Source: Imbricaverruca yamaguchii (Eukaryota > Arthropoda > Thecostraca > Neoverrucidae). From it: a stretch of DNA of 64,000 nt. Every line of letters starts with the position of its first letter. Within the stretch, counting starts at the first letter, position 1. Under the pieces are notes generated by a model. That model had not been told where the DNA came from and made no database searches. It was given only the letters and a program-made list of their open reading frames with translations. The stretch is from NCBI GenBank assembly GCA_034440575.1, contig JAOTOL010001459.1:434001-498000 (forward strand), given 5' to 3'. The position numbers and the translations under genes are program-made. This document shows, in pieces, positions 23,873 to 35,706 of this stretch.

Positions 23873-25372
23873 GTAGGATTTCCTTCTTTTTTTCTTGGTA
23901 GTGGAGTACAAAATTTTCAGATGGAGTACGATTCTTTTAGCTGGACTCTAAACAATAGTCATGCACTTGCTAACAATTAACCTTGTTTTAGAGGTACTGA
24001 AAACCAATGTTAGCATTTTTGTATGCATAAACATCTTGGCAAACTAAGCCAAGTCAAAAACTTTGCTGCACTAAAAACTGAGTTGTCCATAACCAGGTAG
24101 TATTGCTTTAATGGAATTAAAAATAAATGTTAGCACTTCATGCTGTATGTACCATACAAACATATATGTACATATAGCTAACTGCTAAGCCAGCAATATG
24201 TCAGCAAGCTAAGTCATGAATAGGTGCAATTGTGACAAGCAATGCAATCTAGTGGGAAATGCCCTCAGTAGCCAAAGTACTAAAAAAAAAAATATACCCA
24301 TGATATTTGCAAAGTGGATAGATATTGCCTCAATGTAGGTGGGTGATGTATTCCAAAAGTTCACAAACAAATATTTATGATAAATAGGCATGTGATGTGA
24401 ATACATCAATTACATTTCTCCTGGCCGAGCTCAGGATGAATCGCACTCACTCATCTTTGGCGGACCACAACACACCGGGGCCATATTCCAACAAACACTT
24501 TTCCGAAGGACTAGTCCCACAATTAATGAGCTGAGTTCACCTGCTATTAATTTGAATTATTGCTAACTTCCGTTGTCCAAAATCTCAAGCACCCCAAAAT
24601 GCATTTCATGGCCCAGTCAACCTTTGAGCCATGCCGAGTTTCTGCGTACGATTCGCCACCGACGCATAATACACAGCTCTGCCTCAGACCCCAAAATTGG
24701 CTGTGGTTAAATTATTAGCGAAGGATGAGGTTATAAGCCAACTTCATGAGCAATGGTAGATAAAATGGTAACAAAAGTATACTTAATGGATGTCAACGAA
24801 GTTCACAAACGCACACCCGACACCACGAACGAGCACTTGACGCACACCTGGCACAGCAAATACCACGTGACTATTGGATATGGATGAACTATTGTTTTGG
24901 AATAAATGATGGTTTAATGAAATTATACTAAAACGATCCGTCTAAAATAGTTGTATTCTCACCACCAAGAAACAGTTATTTTGCATGAAAAGCTGAAAAA
25001 AAAATATTGAAAACGATTCTTATGAATCTTAAGTTCCTTTATGCACTTGTTTAGTTCATGTCTAGAATGTTTAGTTGAAGCAAGGATCGAGCTAGGAGTA
25101 TCTAAAGCTGCTAGACGGGAGTACAAATTGCCCCTGTAAAACCGCTCACAGGCGGTTGCATTTTTCCTCTTAGATAGAGGTGGTCGGATTCGCTACCCCA
25201 GCCCTAGAAGTACAACTGATCATGGGGCAGGGGAACAGGGAATGAGTCGGAGTAAATTTCGGAACATGTATTACAGACCCTTCACTGACACTGATGAACC
25301 CAAAATGCAGCTAAATTTCAAGGCGCATGTTTATTTGTGCACACATTTACAAAAACAGTGACAGTCATGCAG
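23873..25372 (+). repeat. 1.5 kb repeat unit M1, diverged direct copy
   Basis: It starts tgtaggatttccttc and ends gtcatgcag, immediately followed by a second direct copy starting tgtaggatttacaaa. No protein-coding content was recognised in either. Confidence 0.8.
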
Positions 25373-27788
25373 TGTAGGATTTACAAATTTTTTTCTTGGT
25401 AGTGGAGTACAATTTTTTTAGCTGGAGTACGAATTTTTTAGTTGGATTCCAAAAAATAGCTATGCACTTGGTGACAATTAGCCTTGTTTTAGTGGGAACG
25501 AAAACCAATGTTAGCATTTTTGCATGCACAAACATCTTGGAAAACTAAGCAATGTCAAAAACTTTGCTGAAAGAAAAAAATGAGTTGTCAATAACCAGAT
25601 AGTATTGCTTTAATGGAATTCAAAATAAATGTTAGCATTTCATGCTGCATGTACCATACAAATATATATGTACATATAGGTAACTGCTAAGTCAGCAATA
25701 TGTTAGCAAGCTAAGTCATGGATAGGTGCAATTGTGCCAAGGAATGCAACCTAGTGGGAAATGCCCTCAGTAGACAAAGTACTAAAAAAATATACCAATG
25801 ATATCTGCAAAGTGTATAGATATTGCTGTAATGTAGGTGGGTGATGTATTCCCAAAGTTCACAAACAAATATTTATTATACATAGGCATGATGTAATGTG
25901 AATACACCAATAACATTTCTCCCGGCAGAGCTCAGGATGAATCACACTCTCATCTTGGGCGGACCACACCACAGGGATCATCCTTCAAGAAACACTTTTC
26001 CAAAGGCCTAGTCCCACAATTAATGAGCCGAGTTCACCTGCGATTAATTTGAATTATTGCTAACTTCCGTTGTTGTCCAAAATCTCAAGCACCCCAAAAT
26101 GCATTTCATGACCCGGTCAACCTTTGAGCTATTCCGAGTTTGTGCGTATGATTTGCCACCAACACATAATACACAGCTCTGCCTCAGACCCCAAAATTGG
26201 CTGTGGTTAAATTATTAGTGAAGGACGAGGTTATAAGCCAACTTCATGAGCAATGGTAGAGAAAATGGTACCAAAAGTATACTTAATTCGATGCGAAGTT
26301 CACAAACTCACACCGGACAACCAAGACCGGCTCACAATGCACACCATTGTGAGCCGGCCTTGTGCACACCTGGCATAGCAAAAACCACGTGATGTGGATA
26401 TGGATGGACTATTGTTTTGGAATACATGATGGTAACCATCATGCATTAAATTAGCGAAGGATGAGGTTATAAACAAACTTCAGGCGCAATGGTAGAGAAA
26501 ATAATAACAAAAGCATACTTAATCCATGTTGACCAAGTCAATAAATATGGGTTTCGGAATATAGAATGGTTTAATGAAAATTATACTAAAAACAGTCCGG
26601 CTAAAATAGTTTTATTCTCATCACCAAGAAGGATATTTTGCATGAAAAAGCTGAGGGAAGGAATTCAAACCCATTCTTATTCTCATTATAAGTTCCTTCA
26701 TGTACTTGTTTAGTTCATGTCTGGAATGTTTAGTTGAAGCAAGGATCGAGTTAGGAGTATCTAGAGCTGCCAGACGGGAGTATTTTTAAAACCTCCCACG
26801 GTCGGTTTTATTTTTCTTCTTAGATAGAGCTGGTCGGATTCGCTAACTCAGCCCAAGAAGTACAACTCCTCATGGGGCGGGGAACAGGGAATGGGCCGGA
26901 GTAAATTTCGGAACATGTACTACGGACCCTTCACTGACAACGATGAACCCAAAATGTGGTTATATTTCAAGGCGCATGTTTGTCTTCGCACACATTTACA
27001 AAAAAAATATGCGACAGTCATGCAAAAGTGCACAACTGACATTGGTTTCTTGGTGTTTTCGTCTCGGAGAACTTGCTTGCTCCGGGGCGGATTTTAGGAA
27101 ATTTGAAGTGATTTTCTTGCATTGAACGGGCTCATTGTGTCTAAAAAAGTTGTCCCTTTAACAAAACTACATTCGATTACGCATTTAAAGCATTTACTGG
27201 CGAAACCAGGCTTCAACTTTATACTCCGATTACACCAAGTACCCCTGGTTTTGCCAACTAGAGATTTCTGGTGCTTCTTGGCGAGTACTCCAGCGCAAGG
27301 CTATGGAACACCTCTAGGCTCCAGCGCAAGTTTCCCAAGAGTATTATGGAATAGATATTCATTAATCTAAGTATGTTATATATCAAATAAAGTATTGATA
27401 AATATTGAACCAATATTGAATAAATATTGAAATAATTATTGACTTTATTGACACTAATATAGCGTTTTTCACATATAAAGCGCCGAAGTTGTGCGTAGCC
27501 GGTTTTAGTAAGGTTCTTTACGAATTTTAGCGCAACACCGACGGCTCATGCTCCGTCGTATGTTTTATACTGCCTTTCAAGGATGTGTAGTGACGTTGGA
27601 TGGTCGGGGCGCTGGGGTCGCGGAAACTGCTAGTTGTTGTCAGGTATGGACTTTTAGTGGTAGCACTCTACCAAGCAATGTTGTTCTTCGTTTTCCCTTC
27701 TGGAGTACAAAATATTTCATTTAGTCTAGTCACAATCCTGGAGTACAAAATGTATTGGTATGCATGACACCAACAAACTCCAGTTTTT
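25373..27788 (+). repeat. Left arm of large palindrome (modules M1-M2-M3)
   Basis: M1 25373-27018, M2 27019-27303 (ends gcaaggctat), M3 27304-27788 (starts ggaacacctctaggc, ends gtttttccaacactg). The same three modules follow in reverse order and orientation to the right. Confidence 0.8.
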
Positions 27789-27893
27789 CCAACACTGCAG
27801 TCATGCAAAAGTGGTTTCTTGGTGTAATCACCTCAGAGAACTTGCTTGCTCTGGCGCGGATTTTTAGGAAATTTGAAGTGATTTTCTTGCATT

Positions 27894-30264
27894 GAACGCC
27901 ACTGTGTTGGAAAAACTGACGTTTGTTGGTGTTATGCATACCAATACATTATGTACTCTAGGATGGTGACAAGACTAAATATAAGTATTAGAGTACTTTG
28001 ACTAAGACTAAATATTTTGTACTCCAGAAGGGAAAACGAAGAACAACATTGTTTGGTCGAGTGCTACCACTCAAAGTCCATACCTGAAAACAACTAGCAG
28101 TTTCAGCGATCTAAGCGAGCTGACCAGTCAACATCACTACACATCCTTGAAAGGCAGTACAAAGCGTACCGAACATGCCTGTTGGTGTTGTGCTAAAATC
28201 ATAAAGGGCCTTGCTAAAACCATCTATGCACAACTTGTTGCACTTCACATGTGAAAAGACGCTATATTTGAGTCAATAAAGTTGATAGTAAATTCGATAT
28301 TTATTTAATATTAATTCATTATTTATCAATATTTAATCTTATATATGATATATTTAGATTAATGAATATCTATTTAATATTAATTTTTAGATACTTGCAC
28401 TGGAGTGATCTCCAAGAAGTACCAGAAATCCCTAGTTGGAAAATCTGGGGGTACTTGGTATATTGACAGAGTAAATACTTGAAGCCTGGTTTGACCAATA
28501 TGTTCTTTGAATGCACAATCGAAGGTCGTTTTGTTAAAGGGACAACTTTTTTTTAGACACAATGAGCCCATTCAATGCAAGAAAATCACTTCAAATTTCC
28601 TAAAATCTGCATCTGGAGCAAGCAAGTTCTCTGAGGAGCTTACACCAAGAAACAAATGCCATTTGTGCACTTATGCAATTTTGTTTAATGTGTGCAAAGA
28701 TCCACCTTTAAATACAATCACATTTGGGGTTCGTTCCCAGAGGTTCCATAATACTTCTTCCGAAATTTACTCTGACCCATCCCCTGTTTGCCCACCCCAT
28801 GATCAGTTGTGCTTCTAGTGATGGGGAGGGAAATCCGACCAACTCTATTTATTAATTTATTATTTGAACTTAAGGGCGCATCAACTACCAACTCTATTTA
28901 AGAGAAAAAAATAAAATCACCTACAAGTGATTTTACAGGGGAAATTTGTTCTCCTGTCTAGCAGCTCTGGATCCTTCCAAGTCGATCCTTGCTTCAACTC
29001 AACATTCCAGACATGAACTAAACAAGTACATAAAGGAACTTTTAATATTCATAAGAATCATTCTAATGAACTTTTTTCAGCTTTTTCATGCAAAATAACT
29101 TTCTTGGTGGTGAGAATAAAACTATTTGAGACAGATTGTTTAAAACTATTTTAGATGGATTGTTGTAGTATACTTTTCATTAAACCATCATATATTCGAA
29201 AACAATAGCCCATCCATATCCAATAGTCAAGTGGGGTTTGCTGTGCCAGGTGTGTGTTGAGCTGGTTCCTGGTGTCAGGTGCAGATTTGTAAACTTTGTT
29301 GACATCAATTAAGTATACTTTTGTTACCATTGTCTCTGCCATCGCTCATGAAGTTGGCTTATAACCTCATCCTTCGCTAATAATTTAACCACAGCCAATT
29401 TTTGGGGTCTGAGGCAGAGCTGTGCATTATGCGCCGGTAGCGAATGTTGCGCACAAACTCAGAATGGTGCAAACGTTGACCTGGCCATAAAATGCATTTT
29501 GGGGTGCTTCAGATTTTGGACAACAGCGTTCGAAATCCTGGCCACCAATCAGTCTAAAGACAACTGAAGTTAGCAATAATTCAAATGAATTGTGTGCGAA
29601 CTCGGTTCATTAGTTGTGGGGCTAGTTCTTCATAGAAGTGTTTGTTGAAGGATGATCCTGGTTGTGTAGTCCACCCAAGATGAGTGAGTGCGATTCATCC
29701 TGAGCTCTGCCAGGATAAATGTTATTGGTGTATTCACATCACATCATGCCTATTTAGCATAAATATTTGTTTGTGAACTTTGGGAATACATCACCAACCT
29801 ACACTCAGGCAAAATCTATCCAATTTGCATATATCATGGGTATATTTCTGGGAGTACTTTGGCTACTGAGGGCATTTCCCACTAGATTGCATTCCTTGGC
29901 ACAATTGCACCTATTCATGACTTAGCTTGCTGACATATTGCTGACTTAGTAGTTAACTATATGTACATATGTTTGTATGGTACATACAGCATGAAATGCT
30001 AACATTTATTTTTAATTCCATTGAAGCAATACTACCTGGTTATGGACAACTCATTTTTTTTTATGCAGCAAAGTTTTTGACATGGCTTAGTTTGCCAAGA
30101 TGTTCATGCATACAAAAATGCTAACATTGGTTTTCAGTCTCACTAAAACAAGGTTAATTGTCAGCAAGTGCATAGCTATTTTTTTGGAATCCAGCTAAAA
30201 AATTCATACTCCAGCTAAAAATGTTGTACACCACTACCAAGAAAAAATATGGAAATCCTACACT
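27894..30264 (-). repeat. Right arm of large palindrome (M3'-M2'-M1')
   Basis: It starts gtgttggaaaaactgacg and ends atcctacactg, the reverse complement in block order of 25373-27788, with small indels. Arms are about 2.4 kb and the spacer about 105 bp; the spacer carries a piece of M2 (27796-27890). Confidence 0.8.
28852..28886 (-). mobile_element. 35-bp LINE-tail micro-insertion with 14-bp target duplication, empty site known
   Basis: ACCAACTCTATTTA at 28838-28851 and 28887-28900 flanks 35 bp. On the minus strand it reads AGTTGATGCGCCCTTAAGTT then an AAATAATAAATTAA tail. The matching position in the left palindrome arm (reverse complement near 26818-26850) has one copy of the target and no insert. 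Confidence 0.85.
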
Positions 30265-31741
30265 GTTGAACGGGCTCATTGTGTCTTAAAAAAGTTGTCG
30301 CTTTAACAAAACGACCTTCAATTGCACATTCAAAGCACTTACTGGCGAAACCAGGCTTCAAATATATACTCTGGCGACACCAAGTACCCCCAGATTTGCC
30401 AAATAGGGATTTCTGTTGCTTCTTGGCGAGTACTCCAGTGCAAGGCTATAGCAGGGTTAAAATATTGTTTTTTTTTCATTAGGGGTGAGATGTTGAAATG
30501 AACATAGCAGGATGTCAAAATTTGACATGTAATTAGTGTAATTTAAAATGTTTTTGATGTCTTTCAGTCTAAAATTTGAGTTGATGGTGTAAGTGATTAT
30601 GACTGGACCTTTATCATTTGTTTTAAGATTCATAATTTAAGAAGAAAAAAAAAATCTGGATAAGGAGAATAATAACTATGATGAACTGGTAGTGTATCCC
30701 ATATCACATAGGTCATCCCTTTACCCGAAATTGCATTGCAAAATGTTCGTGCAACACCATTCCATATTGAGGGCATGCACATGCTATTTATAAACAAGAT
30801 ACTGTTACAAAGGAGACATAAATACTTCATATCAATGAATATCAATGAGCAGGATGCTGATACTTCTTGGAGAAGGATGTCAATTGAGTGTTAAGAAAGT
30901 GGGAAAATTTATCACTGAGCAAGTTTGATGAGCCTGCATATTGTATTAAATGCAGGGCTTCATTGCTTGCTGAATAAGGACTTAAGGAGTGCTGGATGAT
31001 ACCAGGTTTCAGGATACTGGGTAGACTATCTGAAACGGAAGAGGCTCTGTGATACGGTTTCAGGAGATTTCATGATCAGAGGTCATTGGTGCACCCCAAC
31101 TATGGCATAGTTGAATTGTTGAAGGGCATCAGGATGTCTTCAGTTGAGTTCATGTTGGCTTCATAATCAGGAGCTAGTAAGGAAGGATGTCATCAAAGCC
31201 ATAGACAGGGAGGTCGATTGAACTTTCATTAGGTGGTATTTTCCACCCATTTTCCTGAAAAATTTCACACTGGGCTATAGAACACCTCTAGGCTCCAGCA
31301 CAAGTTTCCAAAGAGTATTATGAAATAGATATTCATTAATCTAAATATGTCATATATCAGATTAAATATTGAACCTATATTGAATAAATATTGAATTAAT
31401 TATTGACTTTGACACAAATATAGCATCTTTTCACATGTGAAGCAACACAAGTTGTGCATAGCCAGTTTTAGCAAGGCTGATTACGGATTTTAGAGCAACA
31501 CTGACGAGCATGCTCCGTATGCTTTGTACTGCCTTTCAAGGACGTGTAGTGACATTGACTGGTCAGCACACTGGGGTCACGGAAACTGCTAGTTGTTGTC
31601 GGGTATGGACTTGTTCTTGTTCAACAATGTTCTTCGTTTTCCCTTCTGAAGTACAAAATGTTTCATTTAGACTAGTCACAATCCTGGAGTACAAAATGTA
31701 TTGGTATGCATGACACCAACAAACTCCAGTTTTTCCAACAT
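30265..31741 (+). repeat. Extra direct copy of M2-M3, split by a MITE
   Basis: 30265-30451 matches 27123-27305 and 31273-31741 matches 27302-27788 in direct orientation. The 821-bp MITE lies exactly between them. Confidence 0.8.
30452..31272 (+). mobile_element. hAT-like MITE, 821 bp, with 8-bp target duplication
   Basis: GGCTATAG at 30444-30451 and 31273-31280 flanks an element that begins CAGGGTTAAAATATTG and ends AAAATTTCACACTG, giving imperfect inverted ends starting CAG. The unoccupied site is visible at 27300-27307. The 8-bp duplication and CAG ends are typical of hAT elements. It has no coding capacity. Confidence 0.8.
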
Positions 31742-32665
31742 TGTGTCATAACCATTAGCAACTTTGAACACATGTTTAACAGTGCCATACTGCAAACGCA
31801 AGACCTTGACTGATCCTTTGCCTTCAGACTGTCACATGCAAGATGTTGGTGTCTTGTCTGTACAGAGCAATTCGCCCAAGTATGTGGGTAGGTGTGCATT
31901 CTGAGCTGAGGGTGAAGCGTGAATTATTTGTTTGTTTTCATTTGGCTAGCCTTGCATGCATGAAAATGTACTCTGGAAGAAATCTGTTTGCACTCTGACT
32001 CCAAACCCAGAAAGCAAGTTTCCCACCCTGCCCACACTACCTCACACGCAGTTGGAATCGACGGCGGTGCGCAAAGTATCAGTCAAGGTCTTGTGTTTGC
32101 AGCATGACACTGTCAAGTGTTCAAAACATGTGTTCAAAGTTGCTGATGGTTATGACGTCATTTAAAAAGTACCTTGCATTGATTGGTTAAAGGACAGTTT
32201 TCGTAACAGAAAATGCTAATGCAGCAAATTCTGATTGGCGGCCTCCGCTGCACTCCAGAAGTGACTCTTAAAACGGTCAGTTTTTCCCACTATAGGGTCT
32301 CGAAAGCAGGATTCTGGAGACGCACCGGCCAAATTTATAGCGACCGGAGGCCATTATATTCAGTGTGCATGCACAAAGTTTGGCACTTTGTTAGCATTTC
32401 CGCTGGTTGTGGTTTCATGTGGTGTGTGTTGGGTTGCTGTCTGTGTGCTTGATGGTATGAAAAGTGTAGTTATTTGGTAACCATAAGTAGAATAACATGT
32501 TTGGTTGACATTTTCTTCAATCCTGTATTCATTTTTTAGTAGTATTTTTGTTCCTTCTGTAGGTTTGTGTCGGAGTACATGTGGAGCCCATTCTATCCAG
32601 TATGAACCCAGAGTGCAAAAATGTTTTAAGAGATGAAATCTCTTAAGAAGTGCCTTAATTCCCAC
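31740..32665 (+). repeat. Repeat with internal inverted segments, copy 1
   Basis: A segment at 31740-31925 (ttagcaactttgaacacatg, ccttgactgatcctttgcc) is repeated inverted at 32060-32160. A third segment at 32560-32665 reappears inverted at 36060-36180, and the first reappears at 36640-36860. It may be a non-autonomous element with long inverted ends. Confidence 0.55.
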
Positions 32666-32899
32666 CCTGGTGTACAGAGTGCAACCAAGAAGGGACCTTG
32701 TGGCTGATAGTTGTACTAATATTTTGTCTTTCTATTTATTTACAGTGAAGATTATTATCATGTATTTGTTTACCAACCAGAAAGTAATCATTTGCAGAGG
32801 AAACAGGTGGCCACATAATTTTTACTTTAAAATAAACTGCATTCCAAATTGTTTTCTCCCCAAAAATCACATTTTCCTAGGTCTATATTGCTCGAGAAT

Positions 32900-34920
32900 G
32901 TTCAGCAGGTAATGCTAAGAGATTCTTTAGCTTCTATAAATTTAAGGCTAAAAAGTGTAGTGTAGGACCACTGGAGGTAGATGGGGAAATAGTGGTTGAT
33001 GATTGCGACATTGTGGAATCCCTAAGCAAGCAATTCTCATCAGTCTTCACTAAAGATAATTCTGGTACAATAGGAACATCTGTAGGCCATGCCATGGCAG
33101 GTGATATGCTGGAGGATCTTACAATAACTACAGAAGCCGTAGAGAAGCAGTTGCAGAATATAAAACCTAATAAAGCTTCCGGACCAGATGAAATATATGC
33201 TAGGATCTTAGTAGAGTGTGCTAAAGCTTTAGCAACTCCCCTAGGTATCATTTTCAGGCGATCTATGGAGTATTCAGAAGTACCTGAAGATTGGAGAAAT
33301 GCAAGTGTAGTACCAATTTTCAAAAAGGGAAATAGGAAGAGTGTAGGAAACTACAGGCCAGTCAGTTTGACCTCATTAGTTTGCAAAGTACTAGAAAAGC
33401 TGGTTAAACAGAATGTTCAGATTCATCTTGATAGGCACAACCTTTTAAGGGATACTCAACATGGATTTCGATCTCAAAGGTCTTGTTTAACTAACCTATT
33501 GGAGTTCATTGAGTATGTTACCAAAGAAGTAGACAATGAAAGCAGGATGGATGTTGTGTACTTGGACTTTAGCAAAGCTTTTGATAAAGTTCCACATGGA
33601 AGGTTAATTCATCAATTACAACAACATGGGATTGTAGGAAAAGTTCTACATTGGATTGAAGCATGGTTGCAGGGAAGGAAACAAAGGGTAGTATTGAATG
33701 GATGTAAATCTGGTTGGAAAGATGTTCTGAGTGGAGTGCCACAGGGCTCTGTTCTAGGGCCCCTCCTCTTTATCATCTTTGTGAACAACATTGAAGTAGG
33801 GCTGAGGAATAGAGTGTTCAAATTTGCTGATGACATCAAGCTGGTAGGAGTGGCTAACAGCAGAGATCAATCTAGTAATATTCAACTAGATTTGGACGAC
33901 CTAAAAGAGTGGGCTGATCAATGGCAGATGACTTTCAACTATGATAAGTGTAAGGTTATGCATATAGGGTCTGCAGGCGAGACATTCAGTTATAAAATGG
34001 GAGGGAGGGAACTGGATGTTATTGAAGAGGAAAGGGACTTAGGTGTGTTGGTCTAAAAAAACCTTAAAGCAGAAAAACAATGTATCTCAGCTAGAAATAG
34101 GGCACTCAGAATGCTGGGACTCATTAATAGAAGTGTGAAATATAAGAGCAGGGAAGTCATGAAAAAGCTGTACTTAGCATATAGCACTTGGAGTACTCTG
34201 TACAAGCATGGAGCCCCTACCTAGAAAAGGATATAGATATGTTAGAAAGAGTCCAGCACAAAGCCACTAGACTTGTCAGTGGATTAAGTAACTTAGAATA
34301 TGCAGAAAGGCTTAATGCATTAGATATGTACTCACTCAAGTATAGGAGATTAAGGGGAGACACGATTGAAATGTACAAAATTGTTAGAGGGCTAGATCAG
34401 GTCAATTTGAATGATGCTCTGCAGTTTAGAGTATCCCATAGGGGTCATCAATTCAGGTTAGACAAAATGAGGTGCAGGACAGTTAAACGACAACAGGTCT
34501 TCAGTCAAAGGGTTGTTGACCAATGGAATAGGCTGCCTGCTGATGCAGTGGGGAGTCCCTCATTGAATGTCTTTAAAAGTAGGGTGGATAATTTTTTTAG
34601 ACAGGAAAATGTTGTTTTTGAATTCTAACTTGTGATGCATGGGATATTGAGTTTTTTCACTAGCTATGTAGGGTATAACATTATGCTAGTATTGTTGTAC
34701 TATATGGGGTGTACCTAGCAGTGGATTTGGCAACTTCCTTTGCGATGTCATACTGATGAGATTGGCTGTGGTGGCACAGGTGGAGGGATTGCATGGGTTT
34801 GGAATTGATAGGTGTGAACATGTACTTTCTAATATCATCTAGACAGGCTTGACCCAGATGGGCCCTTGTGGCCCTTATTAAGCCTTAACACTTTGACTTT
34901 ATGACTTTATGACTTTATAT
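32900..34920 (+). mobile_element. CR1-group LINE, 5'-truncated
   Basis: It contains the end of ORF2 followed by a 3' UTR and a tail of repeated actttatg units near 34893-34920. The endonuclease is missing. It lies in intergenic DNA 0.7 kb upstream of DDX3. Target duplications were not identified. Confidence 0.8.
32905..34628 (+). pseudogene. CR1-group reverse transcriptase, broken
   Basis: The frame is open from about 32905 without a proper start (truncated insertion). RT motifs in order: NKASGPDEIYARIL, SVVPIFKKGNRKSVGNYRPV, QHGFRSQRSCLTNL, VVYLDFSKAFDKVPHGRL, LSGVPQGSVLGPLLF and the catalytic FADD near 33823-33834. A TAA at 34054-34056 interrupts the frame, and a short deletion before 34188 shifts it. 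The C-terminus then continues to 34628 (EYSVQAWSPYLEKD, VVDQWNRLPADAVGSPSLN). The thumb region is therefore separated from the palm, and the protein cannot be functional. Confidence 0.88.
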
Positions 34921-35661
34921 AAATTCCAAAGTATATATATAACAGTTACAGTGTGCTAGTCATGCAGCACCCAGTAGGCTACGGTTCATATTTATTATAC
35001 TTTTCAAACATTATTTTTTTGTCAGGTTAAATGTCTCACTTTCTGTTCAGGAACTGAGAAGCAATTGGACAGAAAATGAGTGGATCCATCATATCAACAA
35101 ATATTGTACTGGAGGGATAAATTAAAGAATTAACAAAATACACAAAGCACAAATTCACATATCAGTATTGTTTCGGGTGTAACATCAGAAATGTACATAA
35201 AACCGAAGGGGAAATCAAATGGACGATGAAAAATAGGCACGAACACCAAACCGTATCTCCGCGGCCTTCATCGATGGCAAAAAAGTAAATACCAAATTAG
35301 CACACATACCTCGCTTCGGCACCAGTCCCAGTTCTTGCGGAAAAGGCAGAGCCTCGCCACATCGCCATTACTAAAAATAAAATAATATTTTGTATTATAC
35401 ATAAAAAGGATTAAGGTGCTCAGAAACATCATGGAGCAGTTTTTATTTACGATAATATATCGCTTTGATCATTCAGCTGATCATTAGTAACCAACTCAGA
35501 ACTTCGCTAAAACTTTTCATAACAGCGCTGGTGTTACGGGGAAACAAGCCGGGGCACCGTTACAATTCTTTGTGTCTGACTGGAAGACTTTTTACCGCAG
35601 GCATAGGGTGAAAGAAGATACTTACATACATTACAAAAAAACTATTTCAACACTTAGTGCT
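34921..35661. other. Region upstream of DDX3, putative promoter and leader
   Basis: No repeat family was recognised. A possible acceptor (tttcaacacttag) lies just before the DDX3 ATG and another (ttttaccgcag) near 35600, so a 5'-UTR intron is possible. No TATA box stands out. Confidence 0.35.
35310..35370 (-). other. Candidate small exon, unidentified gene
   Basis: On the minus strand a 61-nt stretch lies between tttttag and gtatgtg. In one phase it reads NGDVARLCLFRKNWDWCRSE without stops. The splice sites and the composition look exon-like, but one exon of 20 residues cannot identify a gene, and no partner exons were found. Confidence 0.25.
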
Positions 35662-35706
35662 ATGAGTAATGTTCCAATCCAAAATGGGACGGGGCTGGAG
35701 CAGCAG
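35662..35706 (+). CDS. bel: DDX3/belle coding exon 1
   Basis: ATG at 35662, 15 codons (MSNVPIQNGTGLEQQ), donor gtacgt, phase 0. Start chosen by match to the family N-terminus. Confidence 0.93.
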
